Counted from the first letter of the stretch, positions 54,593-63,143 are shown. The stretch is 64,000 bases of DNA from Colwellia demingiae (GCF_007954275.1 NZ_VOLT01000003.1:124001-188000); one strand, 5' to 3'. The notes: generated by a model not told the origin, from the letters alone. A program made the numbers and translations.

Positions 54593-54700
54593 TTAGTCTT
54601 CGGGGAATTTTGATCTAACCCACTCTAAGGTCAGATCAACATTGTAACCCGCTAAAGCAGCGACAATAGATATAACGACAAGTGCTAATAAGAATATTGC
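54593..54700 (-). other. Possible tiny membrane protein frame overlapping the end of the next gene
   Basis: After a TGA at 54701-54703 the minus strand is open for 35 codons, with one hydrophobic helix (FLLALVVISIVAALAG) and a polar tail VDLTLEWVRSKFPED, then stop. It has no ATG, GTG or TTG; only an ATA at 54697 could begin it. It overlaps the stop of the 60-residue gene at 54685 in the -1 frame. It could be made by coupling, a -1 frameshift or not at all, or be the end of a decayed gene. The composition looks protein-like. Confidence 0.35.
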
Positions 54701-54867
54701 TCAAAGGCGGCAATATCTCGTCTTAAACGGCGTTGCTCTTTTATTACTTCAATTTCACGCCATTTACGTTTTCGATCACTGCCTTTAACTTTACCCTTTT
54801 TATCAGGTCTTGTTAGTTCATCTTCATCGTCAAAAACATCTGCTTCATGCCAATATTCGTTATTCAT
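54685..54867 (-). CDS. Small charged protein, PA3496-like
   Basis: A 60-residue protein with an acidic N-terminal half (EADVFDDEDELTRPDKK) and a basic helical C-terminal half (RKRKWREIEVIKEQRRLRRDIAAFEQ). The acidic-then-basic layout and the EQRRLRR helix recall the PA3496 family of putative envelope-integrity proteins; I hold this loosely. AGAGGAGAG precedes the ATG, a strong ribosome site, which supports it as a real gene. Confidence 0.6.
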   Translation of the reverse strand: MNNEYWHEADVFDDEDELTRPDKKGKVKGSDRKRKWREIEVIKEQRRLRRDIAAFEQYSY

Positions 54868-54999
54868 ATTACTCTCCTCTCACTAACGTTAAATAGTAAT
54901 TTAAGGGAGTTAGATGAAGGTAATATGAAGCAAAGATGACATTTTAATGAACACGCGAGTTAATTAGTGACTGTGACCAATCAGACTAATTCAATCACT

Positions 55000-55455
55000 T
55001 TACTTAGACTTGATTTTTAAGCCTTTTAAAAATGCAGACAACACTTCATCAGAACAGTTTTTATAGTGCTTATTATTTACCTTTCTGAAAAAAGCGCTTA
55101 GCTCATACTTACCTAAACTTAAATCGGCTAATTCAAGCGTGGCAATAACGTCTTCAGCTTTTAAAGACAAAGCTATTTTGACTTTATTAAAGATCATATT
55201 ATTAGTTAATTCTTGTTCAACCTCACGTTCTGGCCCTTCACTTGGTCCTCTTTTAGCGATGATAAGACCATTTAGAAAACTGGCAAATTGCACGTCTTCT
55301 AATGGTTGATACGCAGCATCATCTTTTTCTTTAAAAAAGTTTGTTAGCTGCTCAGCACTAATTTCACACTGAGTTAGCGCAAATGTAGTGAGGATAGTTT
55401 CATCGGTTAAATCAAAGATAGTGCTGATGCGGCGAAGGAGGTCGTTATTAATCAT
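55000..55455 (-). CDS. DUF1456 family protein (YehS-like)
   Basis: A 151-residue protein made of two similar halves, each a DUF1456 repeat: NDLLRRISTIFDLTDETILTTFALTQCEISAEQLTNFFKE, then NNMIFNKVKIALSLKAEDVIATLELADLSLGKYELSAFFRK. Each half ends in a segment like SFLNGLIIAKRG / AFLKGLKIKSK. It is probably cytoplasmic; function is unknown. Confidence 0.9.
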   Translation of the reverse strand: MINNDLLRRISTIFDLTDETILTTFALTQCEISAEQLTNFFKEKDDAAYQPLEDVQFASFLNGLIIAKRGPSEGPEREVEQELTNNMIFNKVKIALSLKAEDVIATLELADLSLGKYELSAFFRKVNNKHYKNCSDEVLSAFLKGLKIKSK

Positions 55456-55545
55456 TTAAGAGCCTAAAAGTTGTTTGCTTGAGCAGTGAAATAATCATTG
55501 CTTGAGAAATATTTCTAAATATTGGCATAGTATAACTGACTATAA

Positions 55546-55808
55546 TACCAATCGTACTAATTTATTGACCACTTAGCGAGAATTAAAAGGCTTAGAGGCA
55601 AGGCATTGATTGCAGAGAAGGGTTGCTCCCTTGTCAAAATCAATGACGCTGAATGTAAGCCTTTTAAACTCGCCCTTTGGGAGCTCATTAGCAAACTGAT
55701 AACATCACAAAACAAATGAAATATAGAGTAACTATAGTTAACTCATTTTGCTTGTTTTAAGCTCGCTAATGTAGCTCTAAGTTATCCAATAAATTAATAC
55801 TACTGGTA
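55546..55808. repeat. MITE-like element, family B, copy 2 (263 bp)
   Basis: Left end TACCAATCGTACTAATTTAT; right end complement of TACCAGTAGTATTAATTTAT. The core TTAAAAGGCTTAG...CATTGATT...AATCAATGACG...TAAGCCTTTTAAACTCGCCC matches copy 1 (20461) closely, while the right half has diverged. It lies 137 bases before a family A element. Confidence 0.85.
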
Positions 55809-55944
55809 TAAGATCATAATCGTCTTTTGATTACAAGAAATGAAGCTTACCCTAAATACGAGTTTAGCTGAGTAGCTAAAATTTTTAATATTGATGAAAG
55901 TTTGTCAAAAGCATAAATTGTAATTATTATTAGTCAGGTAAATA

Positions 55945-56207
55945 TACCCATATTACATCAAGATGCAGGATTCAGCTGGAATTAGAAACGTCTTTAGGCA
56001 AGGCATTGATTAAAGATAATGGTTGCTCCCTTATTAAAATTAATAACGTAGCATAAAGCGTTTCTAAGCCAGCCCTACGGGGATGTCTGAGCAAGTCATG
56101 TTCTTTGTTGCATCTCTTTTTGAGGGAATAACCCTCAATAAAGAGATGCGCCTCGTTCATAAATCGCACAGACATCCTGAAATTCGGATCTTGAAGTATC
56201 ATGGGTA
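55945..56207. repeat. MITE-like element, family A, copy 2 (~263 bp)
   Basis: It starts TACCCATATTACATCAAGAT and ends ATCTTGAAGTATCATGGGTA; the ends are inverted repeats. It contains the same core (GAAACGTCTTTAGG...CATTGATTAAAG...AAAGCGTTTCTAA) and second palindrome as copies 1 and 3. Its right end is 38 bases from the mscS start codon. Confidence 0.85.
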
Positions 56208-56245
56208 AATAACTAATTATAATCATTGCCAATAAAGGAAATTCA

Positions 56246-57082
56246 ATGAACGCAATAGACGCCCCCATAACACAACTTGAAACTCTCACGATGAAAGCCT
56301 ATGAACTTGGCCTAATTTACGCCCCTAGATTAGTTTTATCGATTCTTACGTTACTGATCGGTTTATGGATAATAAGTGGTGTTACTAAATTAGTAAAAGC
56401 TTCAATGGTTCGTTCAAAGGTTGATCCAACCTTAATCCCTTTTATGGGTAGCTTGGTTTCTTGGTTACTTAAATTATTACTGTTTATCTCTGTTGCTTCA
56501 ATGATAGGTGTTGCTACTACTTCATTTATTGCGGTATTAGGTGCGGCAGGTCTAGCCATTGGTTTAGCGCTTCAATGCAGCTTAGCTAACTTTGCTGGCG
56601 GCGTACTAATTATGGTATTTAAACCTTATAAAGTAGGTGATTTGATTGAATCTCAAGGTCATTTAGGTGTCGTTAAAGAAGTGCAAATATTCAATACCAT
56701 TTTACTTTCACCACAGTCAAAACGCATTATTATACCAAATGGTGCAACGTCTAATGGCTCTGTTATTAACTATACTGTTGAAGGTAAAATTCGTGTTGAT
56801 CTTACTATCGGCGTTTCTTACCTTGCAGATATTGATCAAACTAAAGCCGTGTTAATGGAAGTTCTGCTTAATAATGACAAAGTATTGAAAACACCAGCTC
56901 CGTTTGTTGGCGTATCTGAAATGGCTGATAGCTCAGTTAACTTTGCTGTTCGCCCACATTGTTTACCAGAGCATTACTGGGATGTTTATTTTAGTGTCAA
57001 TGAAGCAATCAAGAAAGCGCTTGATAAGAATGACATTGCTATTCCATTCCCTCAACGCGATGTACATTTAATTCAAGCTTAA
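56246..57082 (+). CDS. mscS: Small-conductance mechanosensitive channel MscS
   Basis: An inner-membrane pressure-release channel of 278 residues, the standard MscS size. Three helices are visible: LVLSILTLLIGLWIISGV, WLLKLLLFISVASMIGVA, and the pore helix FIAVLGAAGLAIGLALQCSLANFAGGVLIM, with Gly/Ala packing. The beta domain follows (FKPYKVGDLIESQGHLGVVKEVQIFNTILLS and IPNGATSNGSVINYT). AAAGGAA lies just before the ATG, and the family A element ends 38 bases upstream, so part of its promoter may lie in the element. Confidence 0.95.
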   Translation: MNAIDAPITQLETLTMKAYELGLIYAPRLVLSILTLLIGLWIISGVTKLVKASMVRSKVDPTLIPFMGSLVSWLLKLLLFISVASMIGVATTSFIAVLGAAGLAIGLALQCSLANFAGGVLIMVFKPYKVGDLIESQGHLGVVKEVQIFNTILLSPQSKRIIIPNGATSNGSVINYTVEGKIRVDLTIGVSYLADIDQTKAVLMEVLLNNDKVLKTPAPFVGVSEMADSSVNFAVRPHCLPEHYWDVYFSVNEAIKKALDKNDIAIPFPQRDVHLIQA

Positions 57083-57145
57083 ATACTAATATTTAGGTAA
57101 TCGATTTGAAGTGAATTTTTTGTAGTAAATTTTTTGTAGTAAAGT

Positions 57146-57181
57146 AAAAAACCGTTAATGGCGAGCCATTAACGGTTTTTT
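57146..57181. terminator. Bidirectional terminator between mscS and the DEAD-box helicase gene
   Basis: A 17-bp stem AAAAAACCGTTAATGGC with its complement, loop GA, between two convergent genes. It works in both directions by its A/T-runs. Confidence 0.92.
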
Positions 57182-57277
57182 TTATCTCGATATCTTTCGC
57201 ATTGTGGATATCTTTACAGTACTATTTTTACGATATTAGCTTTAACAATATGCGTTTAAAAATAAGGCCTGGACTGA

Positions 57278-58483
57278 TTATTTTTTAGAGGCCGCATATT
57301 TCGTGACATAGTTTAATTTCGAGAGAGGTACCGTCTTTTTCACTGGAAACTCTTCAAACTCTTTTCGTTCAATAATATGGCCCAAGCGACTTTCAATAGC
57401 ACAAAGCTCTCTGAAGTTATCTTTAGAAACTAAAGAAATAGCTTCACCTGATGCGCCCGCTCGACCTGTTCTGCCAATACGGTGAATATAGTCATCTACT
57501 TGCGCAGGTAAGTCATAATTGATAACGCGCGCAAGCTCTCCAATATCCAAACCACGTGCCGCAATCGCGGTGGCGACTAAAAATTTAATTTTTCCTAATT
57601 TAAAATCGTTAAGTATTTTTTCACGAATATCTTGCGCTCTACCACTGTGAATACTTTCAGCGACAATACCGCGCTTTTCTAACTGGCTTACTAATTTTGC
57701 AGCACCATGTTTAGTTTCAACGAAAATAAGCGCTTGTTGCCAATTTTGAGTGGTAATTATATGGCTTAATAAGGCTGATTTATTACTTTTATCAACCGTA
57801 ACCAACCACTGCTCTATTTTAGGCTTAGAAGCTTTATCCGCACCAATAGAGATTTCAACAGGTTTATGAATCGATCTTTTCGCTAAACCACGAACCTCTT
57901 CAGACATGGTGGCAGAAAACAGTAAATTTTGACGGTGCTCAGGTAAACGTTCAATGATTTTATTAATGTCATCAATAAAGCCCATATCTAGCATTCTGTC
58001 GGCTTCATCAAGTATCAACATATCAAGTTCATCAAAATGCAAAACTCTTTGATGTGTCATGTCGAGTAAACGCCCCGGTGTTGCTACCAGAATATCTACG
58101 CCCCAAATCAATCGTTGCTTTTGTTCCTGTGCATCAACGCCGCCATACATCGCCATAGAGCTAATATCTAAATATTTAGCATACTGACTAATACTCGCTT
58201 CAACTTGAACAGCAAGCTCACGAGTAGGCACAAGAATAAGGGCACGAATACGTTTAGCCCGTAATTTCTTATCTGTTTCTTTGTACCGACTATTAAGTTG
58301 CTCTAATAATGGCAAAACAAAACTGGCTGTTTTACCTGTACCAGTTTGCGCTGCAGCAATAATATCTTTACCCGATAAAACGACAGGTATTGCTTTTTGT
58401 TGTATGGCTGTTGGTTTGGTATAGCCTAAATCAGCAATGGCGTTGAGTATTGGGGTCGATAATTTAAGTGTTGAGAAGGACAT
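57278..58483 (-). CDS. rhlE: DEAD-box ATP-dependent RNA helicase, RhlE type
   Basis: A 401-residue SF2 helicase. Motifs in order: Q-motif region FSTLKLSTPILNAIADLGYTKPTAIQQKAIP, AAQTGTGKTASF (I), PTRELAVQ (Ia), ATPGRL (Ib), LDEADRMLDMGF (II), FSATMS (III), VATAIAARGLDIG (V) and HRIGRTGRAG (VI). There is only a short basic tail after the core, as in RhlE-type helicases that act in RNA decay or ribosome assembly, useful in cold-adapted cells. It is a single gene. Confidence 0.92.
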   Translation of the reverse strand: MSFSTLKLSTPILNAIADLGYTKPTAIQQKAIPVVLSGKDIIAAAQTGTGKTASFVLPLLEQLNSRYKETDKKLRAKRIRALILVPTRELAVQVEASISQYAKYLDISSMAMYGGVDAQEQKQRLIWGVDILVATPGRLLDMTHQRVLHFDELDMLILDEADRMLDMGFIDDINKIIERLPEHRQNLLFSATMSEEVRGLAKRSIHKPVEISIGADKASKPKIEQWLVTVDKSNKSALLSHIITTQNWQQALIFVETKHGAAKLVSQLEKRGIVAESIHSGRAQDIREKILNDFKLGKIKFLVATAIAARGLDIGELARVINYDLPAQVDDYIHRIGRTGRAGASGEAISLVSKDNFRELCAIESRLGHIIERKEFEEFPVKKTVPLSKLNYVTKYAASKK

Positions 58484-58598
58484 AATGTGTCTTAGCCATA
58501 TTAGTAATCACACTGCGAGGATAATTTGCCTTTGTATAATATATAGCGGGCAAAGTGCAGGTGGTAGGAACGATAATGCGCGCAGTATAACAGTTATC

Positions 58599-58913
58599 TA
58601 TACCCATTCCACTTGAAGATGCATGATTCAGCTGGAATTAGAAACGCCTTTAGGCAAGGCATTGATTGAAGAGAATAGTTATTCTATTGTCGAAATCAAT
58701 AACGCAGCATAAAGCGTTTCTAAACCAGCCCCTTGGGGAAGACTGAGCGATTCATACTCTGCGTTACATTTCTTTTTTAGGGCGCTACATGGATGTAGCT
58801 TATTAGAGAATGCAGGAGCATATTCTCCTGAATGACCCTTAATAAAAAAATGCGCCTTGATTATGAATCGCTCAGACTTCCTGAAACGAGCATCTTCAAA
58901 TGGAGTGGGTATA
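58599..58913. repeat. MITE-like element, family A, copy 3 (315 bp)
   Basis: Ends TATACCCATTCCACTTGAAG and the complement of TATACCCACTCCATTTGAAG, the best-matched pair of the family. It is ~50 bases longer than copies 1 and 2 because of extra sequence near 58779-58838 (GGGCGCTACATGGATGTAGC and a GAGAATGCAGGAGCATATTCTC hairpin region). It lies just upstream of the rhlE promoter side. Confidence 0.88.
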
Positions 58914-59105
58914 TAGTACGTAGAAGCAAGAAGCTACTTGCTTACTCTAAAGCTTTAAATACCAAAAATCACCCTAGAGCAAACTTAGTTCAAACGCTTG
59001 GTTATAGCTATGCGAATAGATAGTACAACTAGGGTATTAAAGATAGGTTATAATAATAGGAGTAAATTTCGAGCTCTGCTCAAGATAATTGGATCTATCT
59101 ACCCT

Positions 59106-59447
59106 ATGAAAAACACAGAAAATACAACCGATACGACAACAGAAAAAGACATTTCTTTAGGTAATGTTTATGTGATGACACATTCTTTTTTTTCCGATGT
59201 AGTGAAAATAGGCTGTACCACTGAAGATCCACAAGAACATGCTAAATCGCTATCAGCAAAGACTATTGGTGAATACACCGTTGCTTTTTCATTACAGTGC
59301 AACAACCCTTGTAAAGTAAAAAAACAAATAAAAAAATACTTAAACGCTGAAAAGTACGTCAATGAGTTTTATCAAGTATCACCTGAGGTTGCCGAGAAAC
59401 TACTCAGAAGAGAAACCTTAGTAATTCCAAGCCTTAATAGCTTTTAG
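59106..59447 (+). CDS. Small T5orf172/GIY-YIG-like domain protein
   Basis: A ~113-residue protein if begun at ATG 59106; in-frame ATGs at 58998 and 59010 would add up to 36 residues. No ribosome site is convincing, so the start is open. It has GNVYVMTHSFFSDVVKIGCT followed by HAKSLSAKTIGEYTVAFSLQ and a helical tail, the T5orf172 layout of the GIY-YIG nuclease superfamily. In place of the GIY and YIG strands it reads VYVMT and VKIGC. Sometimes found in phages and islands. It has its own terminator and lies next to a mobile repeat. Confidence 0.68.
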   Translation: MKNTENTTDTTTEKDISLGNVYVMTHSFFSDVVKIGCTTEDPQEHAKSLSAKTIGEYTVAFSLQCNNPCKVKKQIKKYLNAEKYVNEFYQVSPEVAEKLLRRETLVIPSLNSF

Positions 59448-59453
59448 CTAATA

Positions 59454-59486
59454 AAAAAGCATTGCTCTTGATGAACAATGCTTTTT
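59454..59486 (+). terminator. Intrinsic terminator after the T5orf172-like gene
   Basis: AAAAAGCATTG, 11-base loop, CAATGCTTTTT; seven bases past the stop codon. Confidence 0.85.
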
Positions 59487-59530
59487 AATGATGATCCTTA
59501 CCGAAACCACTTAGTGATATCAGCTCAGGT

Positions 59531-59562
59531 AAAATTTAACCTCGAAAGATTAACAATCCCTA
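59531..59562. repeat. Solitary end of a family C element
   Basis: AAAATTTAACCTCGAAAGAT followed by TAACAATCCCTA matches the right end of the 44881-45148 element with a few changes. No left end is near. It is a relic. Confidence 0.6.
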
Positions 59563-59570
59563 ATTAAGAC

Positions 59571-59933
59571 TTATTTTAACGATTCTACTTCTGCAAGTGC
59601 CTGCGTAAATTCACTCAATTCTATTTCTAAACACTCATCATCACCTTGCCAGTTAATACCAACAATAACGCCATCTTCATTGAGGTCTTCAAGCCAAAAT
59701 TCAAACCAATCGGCTAGTGAAATTTCACAAGGAACATAATCACTCCATTCTTCAATACAATGCTGTTGTGCTAATTGTGAGCTTGACCAAAGCGGCATTA
59801 CTTCACTATTTTCAAAGCTAGGTGAATCAAGTACAACCCAATCTTCGCTTGCTTTATCTTGTAGTGCCCAAATAACTTGGGTAGGTTTAGTTTCTGCCAA
59901 AAACGTTTTCAAAATATTATTGCTATCGCTCAT
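59571..59933 (-). CDS. DUF2750 family protein
   Basis: A 120-residue acidic cytoplasmic protein with the DUF2750 pattern: FLAETKPTQVIWALQDKASEDWVVLDS, then VMPLWSSSQLAQQHC and LADWFEFWLEDLNEDGVIVGINW. Function is unknown. It is a single gene. Confidence 0.85.
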   Translation of the reverse strand: MSDSNNILKTFLAETKPTQVIWALQDKASEDWVVLDSPSFENSEVMPLWSSSQLAQQHCIEEWSDYVPCEISLADWFEFWLEDLNEDGVIVGINWQGDDECLEIELSEFTQALAEVESLK

Positions 59934-60222
59934 AAGATCATTACTTCTCTTTAATTAGATGAGCGGATTATAACGGAGTTACCATCAGAGGTCATGTGAT
60001 ACCGCTACCATTGAAAGTGGCAAGGTATAGAGTGATTGTTACAGTAAGTAATTAACGCCAAAACAAGGCTAAATACATCAAGGTGAAGCAACAGTAAATT
60101 GATGTTCTTCCAACGGTAATGGCAAGTGGTATTTACAGAGAAAAAACACTTATTAAATTAAAGACTTTTTATTTCTTCACTTGACCTATAAACTTGTCGG
60201 CTTTTCGCTCTGAGATCTGTTT

Positions 60223-61422
60223 ATGCTTTTTAGAATAAATTTCCTTTTATTGGCGCTATTGCTCACTCCTTTTTCCTCAGCAAACAACGTTAGCCAGTTT
60301 AAAAAAAGCTTCTCTACTCAAGTTAAAAAGCAACTCAAAACCTATAACATTCCCGGTGGCGCTTATGCCATAGTGCAAAATGATACTATCATTGCCATGG
60401 AAACCTTTGGTCATACTGATAAAGCTAAATCTCATCAAGTTGATTTCAACACGGTATTTCGCTTAGCTTCAGTTTCTAAAACGTTCGCCGCCACAGTAAC
60501 GACCATGCTAGCGCAAGAAAAATTGTTAAACTTATCTGACCCTATAACCAAATACGTACCAAATTTCACCCTAGCCACAGACGGTGCAGCACAGAAGATT
60601 CAACTCAAACACTTATTAAGTCACTCTAGTGGTTTGATGCCAAACGCCTACGATAATCTACTTCATGAAAATTGGACTATGGATAAAATCATTGGTCGTT
60701 TTGATCGTATTACACCTATTTGCCAACCTGAAAAGTGTTATGGCTACCAAAATATAGCCTATGGACTTTTACAACCGGCTATAGAAGCGAGCCAGAGTAA
60801 AAACTATGCAACGCTATTACAAGATCGCGTGTTTACACCACTCAATATGACAAATGCTTCTTTAGGTATTGATGTATATAAAGAAAAAGAAAATACAGCT
60901 AAGCCCCATATTCTAAGAAAACGAGTCAAAACAGGACAAAAAGACCCTCAAGGTCGAGATATTAGAAAATATGTATGGCGTACAGTAAAAGTAACGCCAG
61001 ATTATTACAAAGTTGCGCCCGCAGCCGGAGTTAATGCCAGTATTAGTGACTTAGCTAAGTGGCTAATTGCTAATTTAGGACACAAACCCGAGGTATTATC
61101 GCCCTCGTTATTAGCCGAATTAACAACACCAAGAATTAGAACTAAAAAAGACTTACGCCGACGGTTTTGGCGTGGTCATCTAACCGATGCTCATTACGGT
61201 TATGGCTGGAGAATTTATCAATTTGAAGGTCACCCCATCATTTACCATTCAGGCTGGGTTGCAGGATTTCGTGCTGATATAGGCTATTCGCCCGATTTAG
61301 ATATCGGCTTTGCCATAGTCATTAACGCTGAATCTAATGCAATCAATAAAATATCAAGTCAGTTTTGGTTACAAGCAAGTACCCTGTTTGATAAAAAGCG
61401 AGCTAAACAAGTTAAAAGCTAA
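60223..61422 (+). CDS. Serine beta-lactamase-fold hydrolase (class C/esterase type)
   Basis: A 399-residue secreted protein with a signal peptide (~1-20). The S-x-x-K motif is FRLASVSKTFA (S near residue 86), the Y-x-N motif is YGYQNIAYG, and the third motif is replaced by YHSGWVAGF (HSG in place of KTG). This pattern is common to class C-like esterases and D-aminopeptidases of the S12 family and does not point to antibiotic resistance. Substrate is unknown. Confidence 0.88.
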   Translation: MLFRINFLLLALLLTPFSSANNVSQFKKSFSTQVKKQLKTYNIPGGAYAIVQNDTIIAMETFGHTDKAKSHQVDFNTVFRLASVSKTFAATVTTMLAQEKLLNLSDPITKYVPNFTLATDGAAQKIQLKHLLSHSSGLMPNAYDNLLHENWTMDKIIGRFDRITPICQPEKCYGYQNIAYGLLQPAIEASQSKNYATLLQDRVFTPLNMTNASLGIDVYKEKENTAKPHILRKRVKTGQKDPQGRDIRKYVWRTVKVTPDYYKVAPAAGVNASISDLAKWLIANLGHKPEVLSPSLLAELTTPRIRTKKDLRRRFWRGHLTDAHYGYGWRIYQFEGHPIIYHSGWVAGFRADIGYSPDLDIGFAIVINAESNAINKISSQFWLQASTLFDKKRAKQVKS

Positions 61423-61453
61423 TATTCACAAATGGTGCAATTTTTTTAATTAT

Positions 61454-61482
61454 AAATAAGTGATGTTGTACATCACTTATTT
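61454..61482 (+). terminator. Hairpin terminator after the beta-lactamase-fold gene
   Basis: AAATAAGTGATGT, loop TGT, ACATCACTTATTT; 13-bp stem ending in a short T-run, 31 bases past the stop. Confidence 0.75.
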
Positions 61483-61532
61483 ATTTCACCCCTCCCATAA
61501 ATCAAGAGAGAGTCTATCTCTGGTAACGAAGA

Positions 61533-62162
61533 CTAACTCGCCTTTTTTATTATATAAGCCAAGGTTGCTTTATAATCACTGTAATCAAGTGGTATTTGTT
61601 GGATTACGCCATCAACTTCAAGCACTAAGGATGGAAAGCCCTGCTGGCTTAATTCTCTTGCTAAGTTGACTTGTCTTGCTAACTCTTTGTCTGTTTCTGA
61701 CGAGTTAATATCAGCAATAAATTGCTCTAAATCTAAAGTATTTGATACTTGCTGGCTTAACTCTTTTGCCACAGTAATTAATATATCAACATTAGACGGG
61801 TTTAAAGCGCGTAAGTAATACGCCTGCTGAATTGCATCTATCATAGGTTTTTGACAAGACTGTTTATGTGCTGCAATTGCTGCTCTACAGGAATTATAAG
61901 TTGAACGCTTTGGTGTATTATCACGCCAAAAATCATGATTAAATCGAGTACCTAATTTTTGCTCGATTGTACGCCAATGGTTTTGAATCATCTGCTGTTG
62001 GGCAATTGGCATTGCGCTATCTGAATCAGGAGCTAAACCGCCTGCAACATATTCTACCATTATCGATTTGGGTAAATTTTGCTGTAAAAGATCCCAAACA
62101 GGACGATAGCCCCAACACCAGCTGCACATTGGATCGTAAATATAATATAACTTGGTGCTCAT
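61533..62162 (-). CDS. DsbA-family thioredoxin-fold protein (CSWC active site)
   Basis: A 209-residue protein without a signal peptide. The redox motif is Cys13-Ser-Trp-Cys16 in YIYDPMCSWCWGYRPVW. A helical insertion follows (YNSCRAAIAAHKQSCQKPMIDAIQQAYYLRALNPSN), then the cis-Pro region GFPSLVLEV. It belongs to the cytoplasmic FrnE/protein-disulfide-isomerase-like branch. Its partner is unknown. Confidence 0.88.
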   Translation of the reverse strand: MSTKLYYIYDPMCSWCWGYRPVWDLLQQNLPKSIMVEYVAGGLAPDSDSAMPIAQQQMIQNHWRTIEQKLGTRFNHDFWRDNTPKRSTYNSCRAAIAAHKQSCQKPMIDAIQQAYYLRALNPSNVDILITVAKELSQQVSNTLDLEQFIADINSSETDKELARQVNLARELSQQGFPSLVLEVDGVIQQIPLDYSDYKATLAYIIKKAS

Positions 62163-62302
62163 ATATAGCCTCTCTATGGTGGAAAAGAGTAGTAGTTATT
62201 TAAATAATAAAACACTTATCACTTTTTCTCTTCTAATGACTAACTCAATAACTAATGCCTCGTTAATCACCAATGGCAGCTTCAAAGAATAAACCTTTGC
62301 TG

Positions 62303-62350
62303 ATAAATAAATCCAATAAATAAATCCAATAAATAAATCCAATAAATAAG
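62303..62350. repeat. 13-bp tandem repeat, about 3.7 units
   Basis: ATAAATAAATCCA repeated at 62303, 62316 and 62329, with a partial unit at 62342. It lies in the ~270-base gap between the DsbA-like and MlaC-like genes; a spurious open frame crosses it. Confidence 0.8.
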
Positions 62351-62429
62351 AATATTTAACCAGGTAGCTGTAACCTATCTTGTATAACGAACAAATCAAC
62401 TTACGATATTTTTCAAAATTGATAAACCG

Positions 62430-63095
62430 TTACTTAGCTAAAGCCGCTAATTCTAACGTAACATGATCTATGCCCTGCCTAGCTATTTTCTTATTCAATT
62501 CAGCCTGTTTAGTACTTAATAAAGAGATGCCTTCAACCGTGATATCAAACGCTTTCCATTGTCCTGTTTTTTTGTTTTTTCGCATTTGAAAAACAATATC
62601 AATAGTTGGTGCGCCTTGCTCAATAATTTGTGTTTTAACGCCAATGATTCTTTTACCTTTAGTTGGTTTTTCAGGTTCAAAAATGACTTGTTGGTTTTTA
62701 TACTTAGATAAAGCAACAGAGTAAGTTCTTACCAAGTAATGACGCATCGCTTTTACAAATTCAGCACGTTGTTCTTTTGATACCTTTTTCAAATGTTTAC
62801 CTAGAATACGATATGAAGCATAGCGATAATCTATCGATGGCATTAATTCTTCTTCTACAATATCGCGCATTAAATGAGGGAATTTTTCAATCGCTTGCTG
62901 ATTAGCTGAAATACGTGAAAACAAGTTAGTGCCTGCTGTTTTTAATACCACATAAGGCGAGGCATTCTCTACAGGAGAAACAGAATAAGATACTGAGCTT
63001 GCTGATGATGTTGCACCAGATGAAGCTGCTAATGCTTCAGGAGCTGTAGAGAGTAATACAAAAGCCATTATGCTTGTTGTTATGAGTGCTCGCAT
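62430..63095 (-). CDS. MlaC/Ttg2D-family periplasmic phospholipid-binding protein, stand-alone
   Basis: A 221-residue protein with a signal peptide (TSIMAFVLLSTAPEALA). The body fits MlaC: FPHLMRDIVEEELMPSIDYRYASYRILGKHLKKVSKEQRAEFVKAMRHYLVRTYSVALSKY and the C-terminal FQMRKNKKTGQWKAFDITVEGISLLST. In mla operons MlaC carries phospholipid between MlaA and MlaFEDB. Here no mla partner is adjacent. Instead two TetR-type palindromes precede it, suggesting it is controlled by the regulator encoded upstream. Confidence 0.87.
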   Translation of the reverse strand: MRALITTSIMAFVLLSTAPEALAASSGATSSASSVSYSVSPVENASPYVVLKTAGTNLFSRISANQQAIEKFPHLMRDIVEEELMPSIDYRYASYRILGKHLKKVSKEQRAEFVKAMRHYLVRTYSVALSKYKNQQVIFEPEKPTKGKRIIGVKTQIIEQGAPTIDIVFQMRKNKKTGQWKAFDITVEGISLLSTKQAELNKKIARQGIDHVTLELAALAK

Positions 63096-63143
63096 GAGAA
63101 AGTAATCCTTAAATATAAAATAAGTATTGAAAAACTGGTCGTC

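Noticed and set aside
54576..54596. Six-codon plus-strand leader peptide with strong ribosome site
   Set aside because: There is no downstream gene on that strand to regulate, and the frame runs antisense to the end of the small membrane frame.
55972..56289. 105-codon minus-strand open frame
   Set aside because: It covers the family A element and the mscS start region antisense; related frames appear in the other copies because of shared repeat sequence.
58832..59023. 63-codon plus-strand open frame before the T5orf172-like gene
   Set aside because: It starts inside the family A element and translates its terminal repeat; the same region is non-coding in the other copies.
60223..61422. True antibiotic-resistance beta-lactamase
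   Set aside because: SxxK and YxN are present, but the third motif is HSG instead of KTG, as in esterase or peptidase members of the S12 fold.
62196..62399. 67-codon minus-strand open frame
   Set aside because: It is produced by the 13-bp tandem repeat (repeating Ile/Tyr/Leu/Phe) and lacks a ribosome site.
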